A stretch of 5,248 nucleotides of DNA from Natronohydrobacter sp. Lineage in GTDB: Bacteria > Pseudomonadota > Alphaproteobacteria > Rhodobacterales > Rhodobacteraceae. The notes below the pieces were generated by a model. The model was given only the letters and a program-made list of their open reading frames with translations, did not search any database and was not told the origin of the DNA. Shown in pieces: positions 1 through 5,248 of the stretch (within the stretch, counting starts at the first letter, position 1; every line of letters begins with the position of its first letter). The translations under genes and the position numbers were made by a program. The stretch spans positions 1 through 5,248 of the forward strand of contig SKIM01000317.1 of NCBI GenBank assembly GCA_007116445.1. The letters run 5' to 3'.

Positions 1-2
1 TG

Positions 3-266
3 GGCTGCGGGGTGATCACGGCTGTGCCGCTGATGCTCTATGCGCATGGCGCAAAAGGGTTGCAGCTCTCCACGATCGCGATTGCAGGCTACACGATCCC
101 GACGCTGATATTCCTGATTTCGCTGTTCTTTTTCAACGAACCGTTCGAGGGCGCGCGTCAGGTCGCGTTCCCGATGATCTGGGTCGCGATGGTCCTTTAT
201 ATCTGGGAAGTGCTGCGCAAACGCCGCGCGATGGATGCGCAGCTGGCTTTGCCACCGAAGACATGA
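3..266 (+). CDS. rarD: RarD-type EamA family transporter, C-terminal fragment
   Basis: This is the 3' end of an inner-membrane permease of the EamA/drug-metabolite transporter superfamily, RarD branch; the gene begins before the window. The 87 visible residues read in frame from base 3. They contain the pattern typical of the RarD C terminus: a Gly-rich start leading into TAVPLMLYA, then AKGLQLS, then a YTIPTLIFLISLFFF membrane helix ending in NEPF, and a last helix (about FPMIWVAMVLYIW) followed by a basic cytoplasmic tail with RKRR. The NEP after the penultimate helix and the Trp-rich last helix match what I know of RarD proteins. The gene symbol was first used for a chloramphenicol-sensitivity protein, and the physiological substrate is not established. 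The next gene starts about 25 bases downstream on the same strand, so co-transcription is likely. Family assignment is fairly firm; the substrate cannot be inferred. Confidence 0.82.
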   Translation, partial: GCGVITAVPLMLYAHGAKGLQLSTIAIAGYTIPTLIFLISLFFFNEPFEGARQVAFPMIWVAMVLYIWEVLRKRRAMDAQLALPPKT

Positions 267-291
267 CGCTACATGAGCCAGGATGGAAGCG

Positions 292-720
292 ATGATTATC
301 AGACTGACCATCGTCGCGCTGCTCTTTGGAGTGTTGGTCTTCTTGGTGGTGCGTGCCCCGGTCTATCTGCCCCGGCTTGACGCCAATGCAACGCCTGTGC
401 CAGCGGAGGACAGCTATGTCTTCGGCTTCGCGACCCTGACCAACCCGCTGGTGCGCCTGATCGTGGTCGGGCGTTTCGTGCCCGCCGAGCCTGCACGACT
501 GCGCGGCTGGCAACGCCTGCGCCGCGATCTGCGCGATGCGCCGGACACGGTTCTGGAGGGCGTGCGTTTTCGCGTCAGCCCGCAAGAGTTGATCAGGCTT
601 GACCGCTATGAGCGCATTGGCCGAAAATACCGTCGCGATCTGATGGAGCTTGAGGATGGCACCATGGCCTGGGTCTATCGGCTGATCGAAGAAAGCGGTA
701 TCGAGGCCGTTCAGGACTGA
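292..720 (+). CDS. Membrane-anchored gamma-glutamylcyclotransferase (AIG2)-like protein
   Basis: This is a 142-residue protein with one N-terminal membrane segment (residues 2-20, rich in Ile, Leu, Val and Phe) followed by a domain resembling the gamma-glutamylcyclotransferase/AIG2 fold. Supporting motifs are YVFGFATLTNP (42-52, in the place of the family's YGSL or YGTL loop), a central LEGVRFRVSP strand (88-97), and LIRLDRYE (100-107) followed by YRRD. Glu107 in the DRYE motif corresponds to the expected catalytic glutamate. Family enzymes release 5-oxoproline from gamma-glutamyl amines or peptides, and that activity is inferred here. ATG 292 was chosen because AGGA (280-283) lies 8 bases before it; ATG 283 in the same frame would add three residues but has AGG directly abutting it. 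The gene sits between a permease gene and an amidoligase gene, which fits enzymes acting on amide-linked glutamyl compounds. The membrane segment suggests the domain is held at the inner membrane; topology is not certain. Confidence 0.78.
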   Translation: MIIRLTIVALLFGVLVFLVVRAPVYLPRLDANATPVPAEDSYVFGFATLTNPLVRLIVVGRFVPAEPARLRGWQRLRRDLRDAPDTVLEGVRFRVSPQELIRLDRYERIGRKYRRDLMELEDGTMAWVYRLIEESGIEAVQD

Positions 721-728
721 GAGCGCGT

Positions 729-735
729 GAGGGAG
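729..735 (+). promoter_or_regulatory. Ribosome binding site deciding the amidoligase start
   Basis: GAGGGAG lies 6 bases before ATG 742, which is ideal spacing. It overlaps the alternative in-frame GTG at 727, so ribosomes bound here would start at 742, not 727. Only a weak GAG precedes the GTG. Confidence 0.6.
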
Positions 736-741
736 CGACGG

Positions 742-1728
742 ATGCTGCATGACCTGATTGCACGGTCGGAATTCTGGGCCTTGCCGGATCACGCAGAGCA
801 GTCGAGTTCTGATCGGCGCGTGGGGATCGAGGTTGAGTTTGCCGGGCTCAGCGTCACGCAGACAGCAGCCGTGTTGCGCGATCTCTGGGGCGGCGTCGTC
901 AGCGACGCGCAAGCGCAAAATATCACGCTAGAAGACGGCAGGCTTGGCAAGCTTCGGGTGGAGCTGGATATTTCGCTACAGGAGAAATGGCTCGAAGATC
1001 TTGCCACCCGCTCACTTGGCGATCTGGTGCCGGTCGAGATCGTGACGTCTCCCTTGCATCCGAGCATGTTCCGCGATTTTGCCCAAGGGCTCGATGCGCT
1101 ATGCGATGCGGGGGCGCTTGGAACCCAGGAAAAGCTCGCCTTCGGCTTCGGTGTGCATTTCAATCCCGAATTGCCGGATGATCCCGCAGCCACGCTTGCG
1201 ATTATCCGCGCCTTCGGACTGTTGGAAGACTGGCTGCGTCACTCGGCCCCGCTCGATCCGGCGCGGCGGTTTTTGCCTTTCGTGAACCCCTGGCCGGTGG
1301 GCCTGATCGATCTGCTGGCCGAAGGCCGCGCAATGTCCTTGGCTCAACTCGCACAGGATTATGCGCGGCTTGCGCCTGCGCGGGGATACGGCCTTGATCT
1401 GTTGCCCGCACTCGAACATTTGCACCCTGAGGCGCTCAGGGCGGTGCCCGCTGGGCAACTCAAAGGTGGACGACCAACCTTTCACTACCGTTTGCCCGAG
1501 ACGCGGCTGGGGGACCGCGACTGGTCACTGGCCTATGAGTGGAACCGCTGGGTGGTGATCGAGCATGTCGCCACGGATGCAGCGCTTCTGGATCAGCTCG
1601 CGCAGGACTGGCAGGCGCACCGGGCGCAGTTGGTGTCGCTCAGGCGCGATTGGGCAGAGCAGGTTGAAGAGCGTCTGCGCGCGGCGGGCATCTTGGCGCG
1701 TGCTGCGCAGATCGCAGAGCAGAGGTGA
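742..1728 (+). CDS. Amidoligase family protein (glutamine synthetase/GCS fold)
   Basis: This 328-residue protein resembles the putative amidoligase family, ATP-dependent carboxylate-amine ligases related to glutamine synthetase and glutamate-cysteine ligase. Visible landmarks in order are RVGIEVEF (26-33), whose alternating acids (Glu30, Glu32) suit the first metal-binding strand; VELD (73-76); VEIVTSPL (98-105) with Glu99; FGFGVHFNPE (134-143) with His139 in the place expected for a metal or ATP ligand; RFLPFVNPWP (176-185); and RPTFHYRLPETR (244-255), an Arg-rich segment probably contacting phosphates. Length and motif order fit the family. The C-terminal 50 residues look like a charged helix. 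The expected reaction is ATP-driven amide bond formation between an unknown carboxylate and amine. The gene follows the cyclotransferase-like gene by 21 bases. Published comparative genomics of amidoligases, as I recall it, reports such enzymes beside AIG2-like cyclotransferases and glutamine amidotransferases; no amidotransferase is visible here. GTG 727 would add five residues. Confidence 0.82.
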   Translation: MLHDLIARSEFWALPDHAEQSSSDRRVGIEVEFAGLSVTQTAAVLRDLWGGVVSDAQAQNITLEDGRLGKLRVELDISLQEKWLEDLATRSLGDLVPVEIVTSPLHPSMFRDFAQGLDALCDAGALGTQEKLAFGFGVHFNPELPDDPAATLAIIRAFGLLEDWLRHSAPLDPARRFLPFVNPWPVGLIDLLAEGRAMSLAQLAQDYARLAPARGYGLDLLPALEHLHPEALRAVPAGQLKGGRPTFHYRLPETRLGDRDWSLAYEWNRWVVIEHVATDAALLDQLAQDWQAHRAQLVSLRRDWAEQVEERLRAAGILARAAQIAEQR

Positions 1729-1756
1729 CGCGCGTGGTTCGGGATATCAGGTGCCC

Positions 1757-2089
1757 ATGACGCGCAACCTGTTCATTTGTGGCAAGGCGCGGATGCGCAG
1801 TCCGACGGCAGCGCAGATCGTCGGCGAGATCGCAGGTGTCGAGACGGATGTTGCAGGGCTGAGCAAGGATGCCGACGAGCGGCGGAGCAGAGAGCAGCTG
1901 CATTGGGCGGTCTTGGTGGTCGTGATGGAGAAGCGGCAGTTGGCACGGCTCAATGCTGTGCATAGGGCCGCGCTCAAGGGCAAACGCGTCATCAATCTCG
2001 ATATCCCGGATCGTTACAGTTTCATGCAGCCCGAACTTGTTGCGCGGATCCGCCAACACCTGCCCAGATTGGGTCTGTCGGGGGCGTAG
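1757..2089 (+). CDS. Low-molecular-weight protein tyrosine phosphatase-like protein
   Basis: This 110-residue protein begins with a hydrophobic strand running into CGKARMRSPTA (residues 8-18). That is a CX5R-S phosphate loop with Cys8 as the expected nucleophile and Arg14 as the phosphate-binding arginine, the signature of the low-molecular-weight phosphatase/arsenate reductase fold. Further on, VVVMEKR (53-59) and the conserved-looking LDIPDRYSFMQPELV (80-94) match a short predicted phosphatase subfamily. Asp81 and Asp84 are candidates for the general acid usually found in a late DP motif. At 110 residues it is shorter than classical members (about 150). The open frame continues upstream to 1565, but that part overlaps the amidoligase gene in another frame and is not protein-like. 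ATG 1757 has AGG at 1749-1751 and starts exactly where homology begins. It lies 28 bases after the amidoligase gene and probably shares its transcript. Substrate is unknown; activity is inferred from the loop. Confidence 0.8.
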   Translation: MTRNLFICGKARMRSPTAAQIVGEIAGVETDVAGLSKDADERRSREQLHWAVLVVVMEKRQLARLNAVHRAALKGKRVINLDIPDRYSFMQPELVARIRQHLPRLGLSGA

Positions 2090-2103
2090 AGGGGGCAGCG
2101 ACG

Positions 2104-3036
2104 TCACTCCTTGGCCAGCGGATGGTGTTCCAGCACCAGTGATTTCAGCCGCTCTTCCAGAACATGCGTGTAGATTTCCGTGGTGGATACATCAGCATGC
2201 CCCAGAAGCGTCTGGATTGTGCGCAGATCTGCCCCGCCCGCCAGCAGATGGGTCGCAAAAGCGTGACGCAACACATGCGGGCTGACCCGTGTTGGATCCA
2301 GCCCCGCCCGCGTGGCAATGTCGCGCAAGAGCAGGAAAAAGCTCACGCGGCTCAGATGCCCGTCACGGCCTTTGGACGGGAACAGATAGCGCGGCTCGGG
2401 CAGACGTTTGGCGCGCAGGGCGCTGGCGGTTGTTTCCCAATGCGCAAGCCATGCTTGCAGCGCGCGACGCGCAGGCTCGGATAGCGGCACCATGCGTTCC
2501 TTGCCGCCCTTGCCGCGCACGAGTACCATCTTCGGATCGCCGCGCACCGCAGCAACCGGTAGGCTGACCAACTCTGTCACGCGCATGCCGGTCGCATAGA
2601 GCAACTCCATCAGGCACAGATTGCGCGCGCGCTCAGCCTCCGAACGCCCGGTCAGGCGCGCCGCCGCCAACAAGGCGTCCACTTCTGCATGGCCAAGCGT
2701 CGCAGGCAGTTTCTTCGATTTTCCGGGGCCCGTGATGCGGCTGGCGGGGTCATCCTTGCGCCAGCCTTCGGCATAGGCGAAGCGGTAAAGCTGACGGATC
2801 GCGGCAAGTCTGCGCGCGCGCGTCGATTTCGCCAACCCCTGCGTCTCGCAATGCACAAGATAAGCTTCGATATCAGCGCGGCTCAGGGTGTCAAAGCTGG
2901 CGCCCTGCGCCCCCGCCCAGTCGACAAAACCGCGCAGATCGCGCGCATAAGCCAGTTGTGTATTGCGCGCGGCCCCTTGTTCGGCGGCATGCGCGTCCAG
3001 AAAGGTCGAAATCCAGCGCTGCGCCTGTGCGTCCAT
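2104..3036 (-). CDS. xerD: Site-specific tyrosine recombinase XerD
   Basis: This 310-residue tyrosine recombinase should act with XerC at the dif site near the terminus to resolve chromosome dimers, under FtsK control at the septum. The N-terminal SAM-like DNA-binding domain (about 1-105) contains the RNTQLAYARDL region. The catalytic domain carries Arg152 (ATGMRVTEL), Lys176 (RGKGGKER), His254 and Arg257 (SPHVLRHAFATHLL), His280 (LLGHADVSTTEIYTHV) and the nucleophile Tyr289. Spacing between these residues (Arg-Lys 24, His-His 26, His-Tyr 9) equals that in E. coli XerD, and the full length is close to the usual 298. The start lies three bases after the stop of the upstream exported-protein gene with only a weak GGGG ribosome site, so translation is likely coupled to it. 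Position beside divergent aroK is typical for alphaproteobacteria and argues for housekeeping XerD, not XerC or a phage integrase. The gene converges on the phosphatase gene, with 14 bases between the stops. Confidence 0.95.
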   Translation of the reverse strand: MDAQAQRWISTFLDAHAAEQGAARNTQLAYARDLRGFVDWAGAQGASFDTLSRADIEAYLVHCETQGLAKSTRARRLAAIRQLYRFAYAEGWRKDDPASRITGPGKSKKLPATLGHAEVDALLAAARLTGRSEAERARNLCLMELLYATGMRVTELVSLPVAAVRGDPKMVLVRGKGGKERMVPLSEPARRALQAWLAHWETTASALRAKRLPEPRYLFPSKGRDGHLSRVSFFLLLRDIATRAGLDPTRVSPHVLRHAFATHLLAGGADLRTIQTLLGHADVSTTEIYTHVLEERLKSLVLEHHPLAKE

Positions 3037-3039
3037 GGT

Positions 3040-4617
3040 TCAGCCCCGTCGTTCCAGCAACAGGATTTCAACGGCGATCTGGCGGGCGGCAGCGTCAAGA
3101 CCGACAGCGCGCAACTGTCTTAGTCCTTGTGTGGCGGCATTCGGATCGCCCGCAGCGGCCAGTGCAATTTGTTCGAGAGCGTGCAGAAGAACCATCCCGA
3201 GCGCGCCAGTGTCGAGATGCTCTTGCACCGTCGCGGGCAAAGCGTCTTCGGCAAAGCCAAGAACGATGGCGCTGGCCATGGCGGGGCTGTTGGTTTCAGG
3301 CAAGGGCGCACCGGTGACAAGTGCTGTCACCAATTGGCCCAGGCTGTTATCCGGGGCGAGCGCGACAGCCCGGTCGAGACGATCCTGTGCGAGCAGCAGG
3401 ATTTCCCACAGGATACGCGACGCCTCGCGGTTCAGCTGCAGATCGGCCAGGGGTTCCGCATGAATTTCGGCGAATGCGCTTTCCAGTTCGGTCGCCTGAA
3501 ACAGCGGATATGCGCGGATCAGGGCGTCGGAAATCAGTTCGGTGTCGCCCGTCGCGCGGGCGCGCTCCAGGCTCTGGACGGCACGCACGCGCTCCCATAA
3601 TCCGCCCGATGCCGCGGCACGGCGTTCGGTATAGAGCCCAAAAAGCCGGTTGGGCTGCAGCGCCATGGCGCGTGTCAGCCGTTCTGCCGCCTCGAGTTGC
3701 GCACGCCAGCCCGAAATGCCGCGCAGATCGGCATGCGCATAGGCGACTGGCAGGCCGCTCGTGCTCAGTGGCTCGCCCAGCGCTTCGAGGATGCGCAGAG
3801 CAAGAGGTGTGATCGTCTGGGGGGGCGGTAAAGGAAATTCGGCTTCCTCTTCTTCCAGAAAGCGTGTCAAGAGATGCGCCTCGGCCTCGGAGATCAGGTT
3901 CAGTTGCTGCGCGACAGCCAGCCCGGAATAAGCCGCGCGCCAATTCCCGCGTCGCGCCATGCAGAATATCTGCGTGCCCTGACCTTCGGCTGCTGTGATC
4001 TGACCTTGCATGGTTTCGCAGGCCCGGTCCTCCTCGCCCATCAGCAAGGCGATATCAAAGGCGCGCAAATGCAAGGCCGCATCCGTACCCGGCGCGGCCG
4101 CGATCAGTTGCGCGGCCTGTTCGAGCGCGCCCATGGCGATAAGCCGGTCAATCCGCGCATGCAGCAATGCGCCACTGGGGGTGCGTGAATCCGTGACGGG
4201 CGGCGCGAATTCCGCTGTGAACAGCCGCAGGCTCAGCCGGGCGGCGCTGGGCAAGGTATCATTGGGCAGCGCCTCGATCGCGGCGATGATTTCTGCGGCG
4301 GGCGTCGGTCCCCAAAGGTTGCGCGGCAGGCCGATCTGCGCTGCTGTGAACAGCCCCGTCGTATCAAGCGCCGCGCCTGAAAGCGGTGTGACGGAAATCG
4401 GCTCGAAATGCGCATCCGGCAGCTTGGGTGCGAGAGTCTCATCCTGCGCGAAAGACGGTGGGCTGGGCGCGACAGCAGGCGGCGGTGGCTCGCTCAAGGC
4501 GCGCTCCAACCACTCGATGGCCGATTCTGGTGCGCCGATGCTCTGGGCCTGCCCTGTGGGTGCGGCCAGTGCGCAGATGATGGCCAGCGCTGGCCGTGTT
4601 ACTCTGATGCGGGTCAA
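3040..4617 (-). CDS. Exported alanine-rich helical-repeat protein of unknown function
   Basis: This is a 525-residue protein I cannot assign to a characterised family. It starts with a Sec-type signal peptide: basic MTRIRVTR, a hydrophobic core PALAIICALAAP, and a probable cleavage after GQA (residue 24). A Pro/Ala-rich low-complexity stretch follows (about 43-54), then an almost wholly alpha-helical body with paired amphipathic helices (for example LIAMGALEQAAQLIA at 159-173 and AFDIALLMGEEDRAC at 186-200) resembling tetratricopeptide or SEL1-like solenoid repeats without a clean consensus. An acidic-proline linker (EEEEAEFPLPPP) splits the body. The mature protein has only two cysteines, Cys200 and Cys219, a likely disulfide in the periplasm. 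The start is TTG at 4617, placed behind GGAGGT; the frame stays open to 4833 but that extension is unlike protein and overlaps the small gene upstream. Its stop is three bases before xerD, and its start overlaps the preceding small gene. A periplasmic or envelope scaffold role is a guess. Confidence 0.75.
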   Translation of the reverse strand: MTRIRVTRPALAIICALAAPTGQAQSIGAPESAIEWLERALSEPPPPAVAPSPPSFAQDETLAPKLPDAHFEPISVTPLSGAALDTTGLFTAAQIGLPRNLWGPTPAAEIIAAIEALPNDTLPSAARLSLRLFTAEFAPPVTDSRTPSGALLHARIDRLIAMGALEQAAQLIAAAPGTDAALHLRAFDIALLMGEEDRACETMQGQITAAEGQGTQIFCMARRGNWRAAYSGLAVAQQLNLISEAEAHLLTRFLEEEEAEFPLPPPQTITPLALRILEALGEPLSTSGLPVAYAHADLRGISGWRAQLEAAERLTRAMALQPNRLFGLYTERRAAASGGLWERVRAVQSLERARATGDTELISDALIRAYPLFQATELESAFAEIHAEPLADLQLNREASRILWEILLLAQDRLDRAVALAPDNSLGQLVTALVTGAPLPETNSPAMASAIVLGFAEDALPATVQEHLDTGALGMVLLHALEQIALAAAGDPNAATQGLRQLRAVGLDAAARQIAVEILLLERRG

Positions 4618-4748
4618 TGCACCTCCAGCGTGATCGGAGTTTCGACCGGGCTGCGCTGGGGTGACAGGTCGCCCACATAGGCAAAGCCGATCACGGTGAT
4701 TGCGGCCAGAATCGCCAACATAAGAAAGAATCGAAAAATATAGCGCAT
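4614..4748 (-). CDS. Small single-pass membrane protein, 44 residues
   Basis: This short gene encodes 44 residues: a basic start (MRYIFRFF), one hydrophobic segment (about residues 7-25, LMLAILAAITVIGFA in its core), then a short polar tail beginning YVGDLSP and ending LEVH. By the positive-inside rule the N terminus would be cytoplasmic and the roughly 20-residue tail periplasmic. Support for its being real comes from four points: it fills the gap between the divergent promoter region and the next gene; its TGA stop shares bases with the TTG start of the exported-protein gene (TTGA, 4614-4617), a classic translational-coupling layout; it has an AGG 7 bases before its ATG; and its composition is that of a membrane protein, not a shadow frame. 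Function is unknown. A partner or anchor role for the downstream periplasmic protein is inferred only from coupling. A short uncleaved signal anchor is the alternative reading of the hydrophobic segment. Confidence 0.68.
   Translation of the reverse strand: MRYIFRFFLMLAILAAITVIGFAYVGDLSPQRSPVETPITLEVH
4621..4626 (-). promoter_or_regulatory. Strong ribosome binding site for the TTG-started exported protein
   Basis: On the minus strand GGAGGT lies 3 bases before the TTG at 4617 (4 from GGAGG), inside the last codons of the 44-residue gene. It is the main reason for choosing this non-ATG start, and the signal peptide begins right after it. Confidence 0.65.
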
Positions 4749-4893
4749 CGGTAAGCCTGCCTTTCCACAAACACACCTCTCTCTGGGCCGCAGCCATTCG
4801 AAGGTTTTCGCATCGACAATAGCGCCTTAACACGACAAAAGACAGACGGACGGGATAAACTTGTAAAGAGTGGCCCCATCGCGGAGGATCAGC
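4749..4893. promoter_or_regulatory. Divergent intergenic region between the xerD operon and aroK
   Basis: These 145 bases separate two divergent units and are AT-richer than the flanking genes, so they should hold both promoters. For aroK, a weak candidate is ACGACA (4832-4837) and GATAAA (4854-4859), 16 bases apart, each matching 4 of 6 consensus bases; it would give a leader of about 25 bases. On the minus strand TTTACA (4862-4867) resembles a -35 box but has no good -10 partner. I saw no clear operator, CtrA-type site or terminator. Confidence 0.3.
4883..4887 (+). promoter_or_regulatory. Ribosome binding site of aroK
   Basis: GGAGG lies 6 bases before ATG 4894, a strong match to the 16S rRNA tail. 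It fixes the aroK start, which also coincides with the expected N terminus of shikimate kinase. Confidence 0.75.
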
Positions 4894-5248
4894 ATGAATT
4901 TGCGCAAGACAGTCGTGCTTGTCGGCATGATGGGTGCGGGGAAGACCGCAGTTGGCAAGGAGCTGGCGCGGCTTCTGGATGTGCCTTTCCTCGATTCGGA
5001 CGAAGAAATCGTGACCGCCTCCACCCTGAGCATCGCCGAGATTTTCGAACGCTTCGGTGAGCCTTATTTCCGCGCGCGCGAGGCCGAGGTGATCGCGCGG
5101 CTGTTGCGCGGGCGTCCCTGTGTGCTCTCGGTCGGCGGCGGCGCTTTCCTGAACCCCGAGACGCGTGCGCGGATCAGCGCAGAGGGGGTGTCACTCTGGC
5201 TCAAGGCTGATCTTGATCTGCTATGGGCGCGGGTGCGTCAGAAAACCA
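4894..5248 (+). CDS. aroK: Shikimate kinase, N-terminal part
   Basis: This is the first 118 residues of shikimate kinase, which phosphorylates shikimate with ATP at the 3-hydroxyl in the fifth step of the chorismate pathway in the cytoplasm. The Walker A loop is GMMGAGKT (11-18) with Lys17 and Thr18. Shikimate-binding residues are Asp36 in DSDEEI, Arg60 in YFRARE, and the glycine triplet GGG at 81-83 after the VLSV strand. The lid region begins at LWARVRQK near the window edge. The family is about 170-190 residues long, so roughly one third lies beyond the window; there is no sign of truncation inside it. In alphaproteobacteria aroB (3-dehydroquinate synthase) commonly follows aroK, so it is expected just outside. 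The gene is divergent from the xerD operon and has its own ribosome site. Confidence 0.96.
   Translation, partial: MNLRKTVVLVGMMGAGKTAVGKELARLLDVPFLDSDEEIVTASTLSIAEIFERFGEPYFRAREAEVIARLLRGRPCVLSVGGGAFLNPETRARISAEGVSLWLKADLDLLWARVRQKT

Noticed and set aside
133..918. 261-codon open frame on the minus strand across the cyclotransferase and amidoligase genes
   Set aside because: It is antisense to two genes with clear family motifs, begins inside rarD's antisense, and its translation is rich in His, Arg, Gln and Pro with no domain; typical shadow frame of high-GC DNA.
1565..1756. 64-residue N-terminal extension of the phosphatase-like protein
   Set aside because: It is Arg/Ser/Trp-rich, overlaps the end of the amidoligase gene in another frame, and precedes the point where the phosphatase fold must begin.
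2090..2103. Terminator between the convergent phosphatase and xerD genes
   Set aside because: Only 14 bases separate the stops, and neither they nor their flanks form a GC stem with a T-run on either strand.
2104..3036. Possible phage or integron integrase signalling a mobile element
   Set aside because: Length, active-site spacing and the aroK neighbourhood fit housekeeping XerD; no attachment-site repeats, tRNA, excisionase or phage genes are nearby.
3313..3331. Perfect 7-base inverted repeat (GGTGACA, 5-base loop, TGTCACC)
   Set aside because: It lies within the exported-protein coding region and arises from the codons for VTALVTG; it has no T-run and no position suited to a terminator or operator.
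3347..3943. 198-codon minus-strand frame inside the exported-protein gene
   Set aside because: The translation is Arg/Gly/Pro-rich and lacks a domain or ribosome site; the overlapping frame with signal peptide and helical pattern is the real one.
4010..4633. 207-codon plus-strand frame opposite the exported-protein gene
   Set aside because: It is Ser/Ala/Gly-rich low complexity explained by the antisense of an alanine-rich gene, and it would also cover the signal peptide and start of the better-supported gene.
4618..4833. 72-residue N-terminal extension of the exported protein
   Set aside because: It has Cys/Arg-rich composition unlike the rest, would bury the signal peptide internally, and overlaps the small membrane protein; the TTG with GGAGGT explains the start better.

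Overview
The window looks like chromosomal DNA of an alphaproteobacterium, most likely a member of the Rhodobacterales (Rhodobacteraceae/Roseobacteraceae). The reasons are the high GC with strong third-position bias, tight gene packing, and the arrangement of xerD divergent from the shikimate kinase gene aroK, which I know from this group. The family assignment is from memory of gene order and protein style, not from a search.

Left half (1-2089, + strand): four collinear genes with gaps of about 21-28 bases, probably one transcription unit. They are the 3' end of a RarD/EamA-type permease; a small gamma-glutamylcyclotransferase (AIG2)-like protein with an N-terminal membrane segment; an amidoligase-family protein (glutamine synthetase/glutamate-cysteine ligase fold); and a compact low-molecular-weight protein tyrosine phosphatase-like protein. 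Pairing an enzyme that should form an amide bond with one that should break gamma-glutamyl amide bonds is the most interesting biology here. Its substrate is unknown.

Right half (2104-4748, - strand, convergent with the first block): read in transcription order, a 44-residue single-pass membrane protein too short for routine gene calling, a 525-residue exported alanine-rich helical-repeat protein, and the tyrosine recombinase XerD. The first two genes share four bases (TTGA, stop and start interlocked, with a TTG start behind a strong GGAGGT). The second and third are three bases apart, so the three are almost certainly co-transcribed. XerD retains all catalytic residues and is a housekeeping chromosome-dimer resolvase, not a mobile-element integrase.

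Right edge (4894-5248, + strand): aroK, shikimate kinase, read divergently from the xerD operon and cut by the window end. The 145-base gap between the two divergent units must hold both promoters. I see no rRNA, tRNA, CRISPR, insertion sequence, riboswitch or convincing terminator. No stretch over 300 bases lacks a gene.
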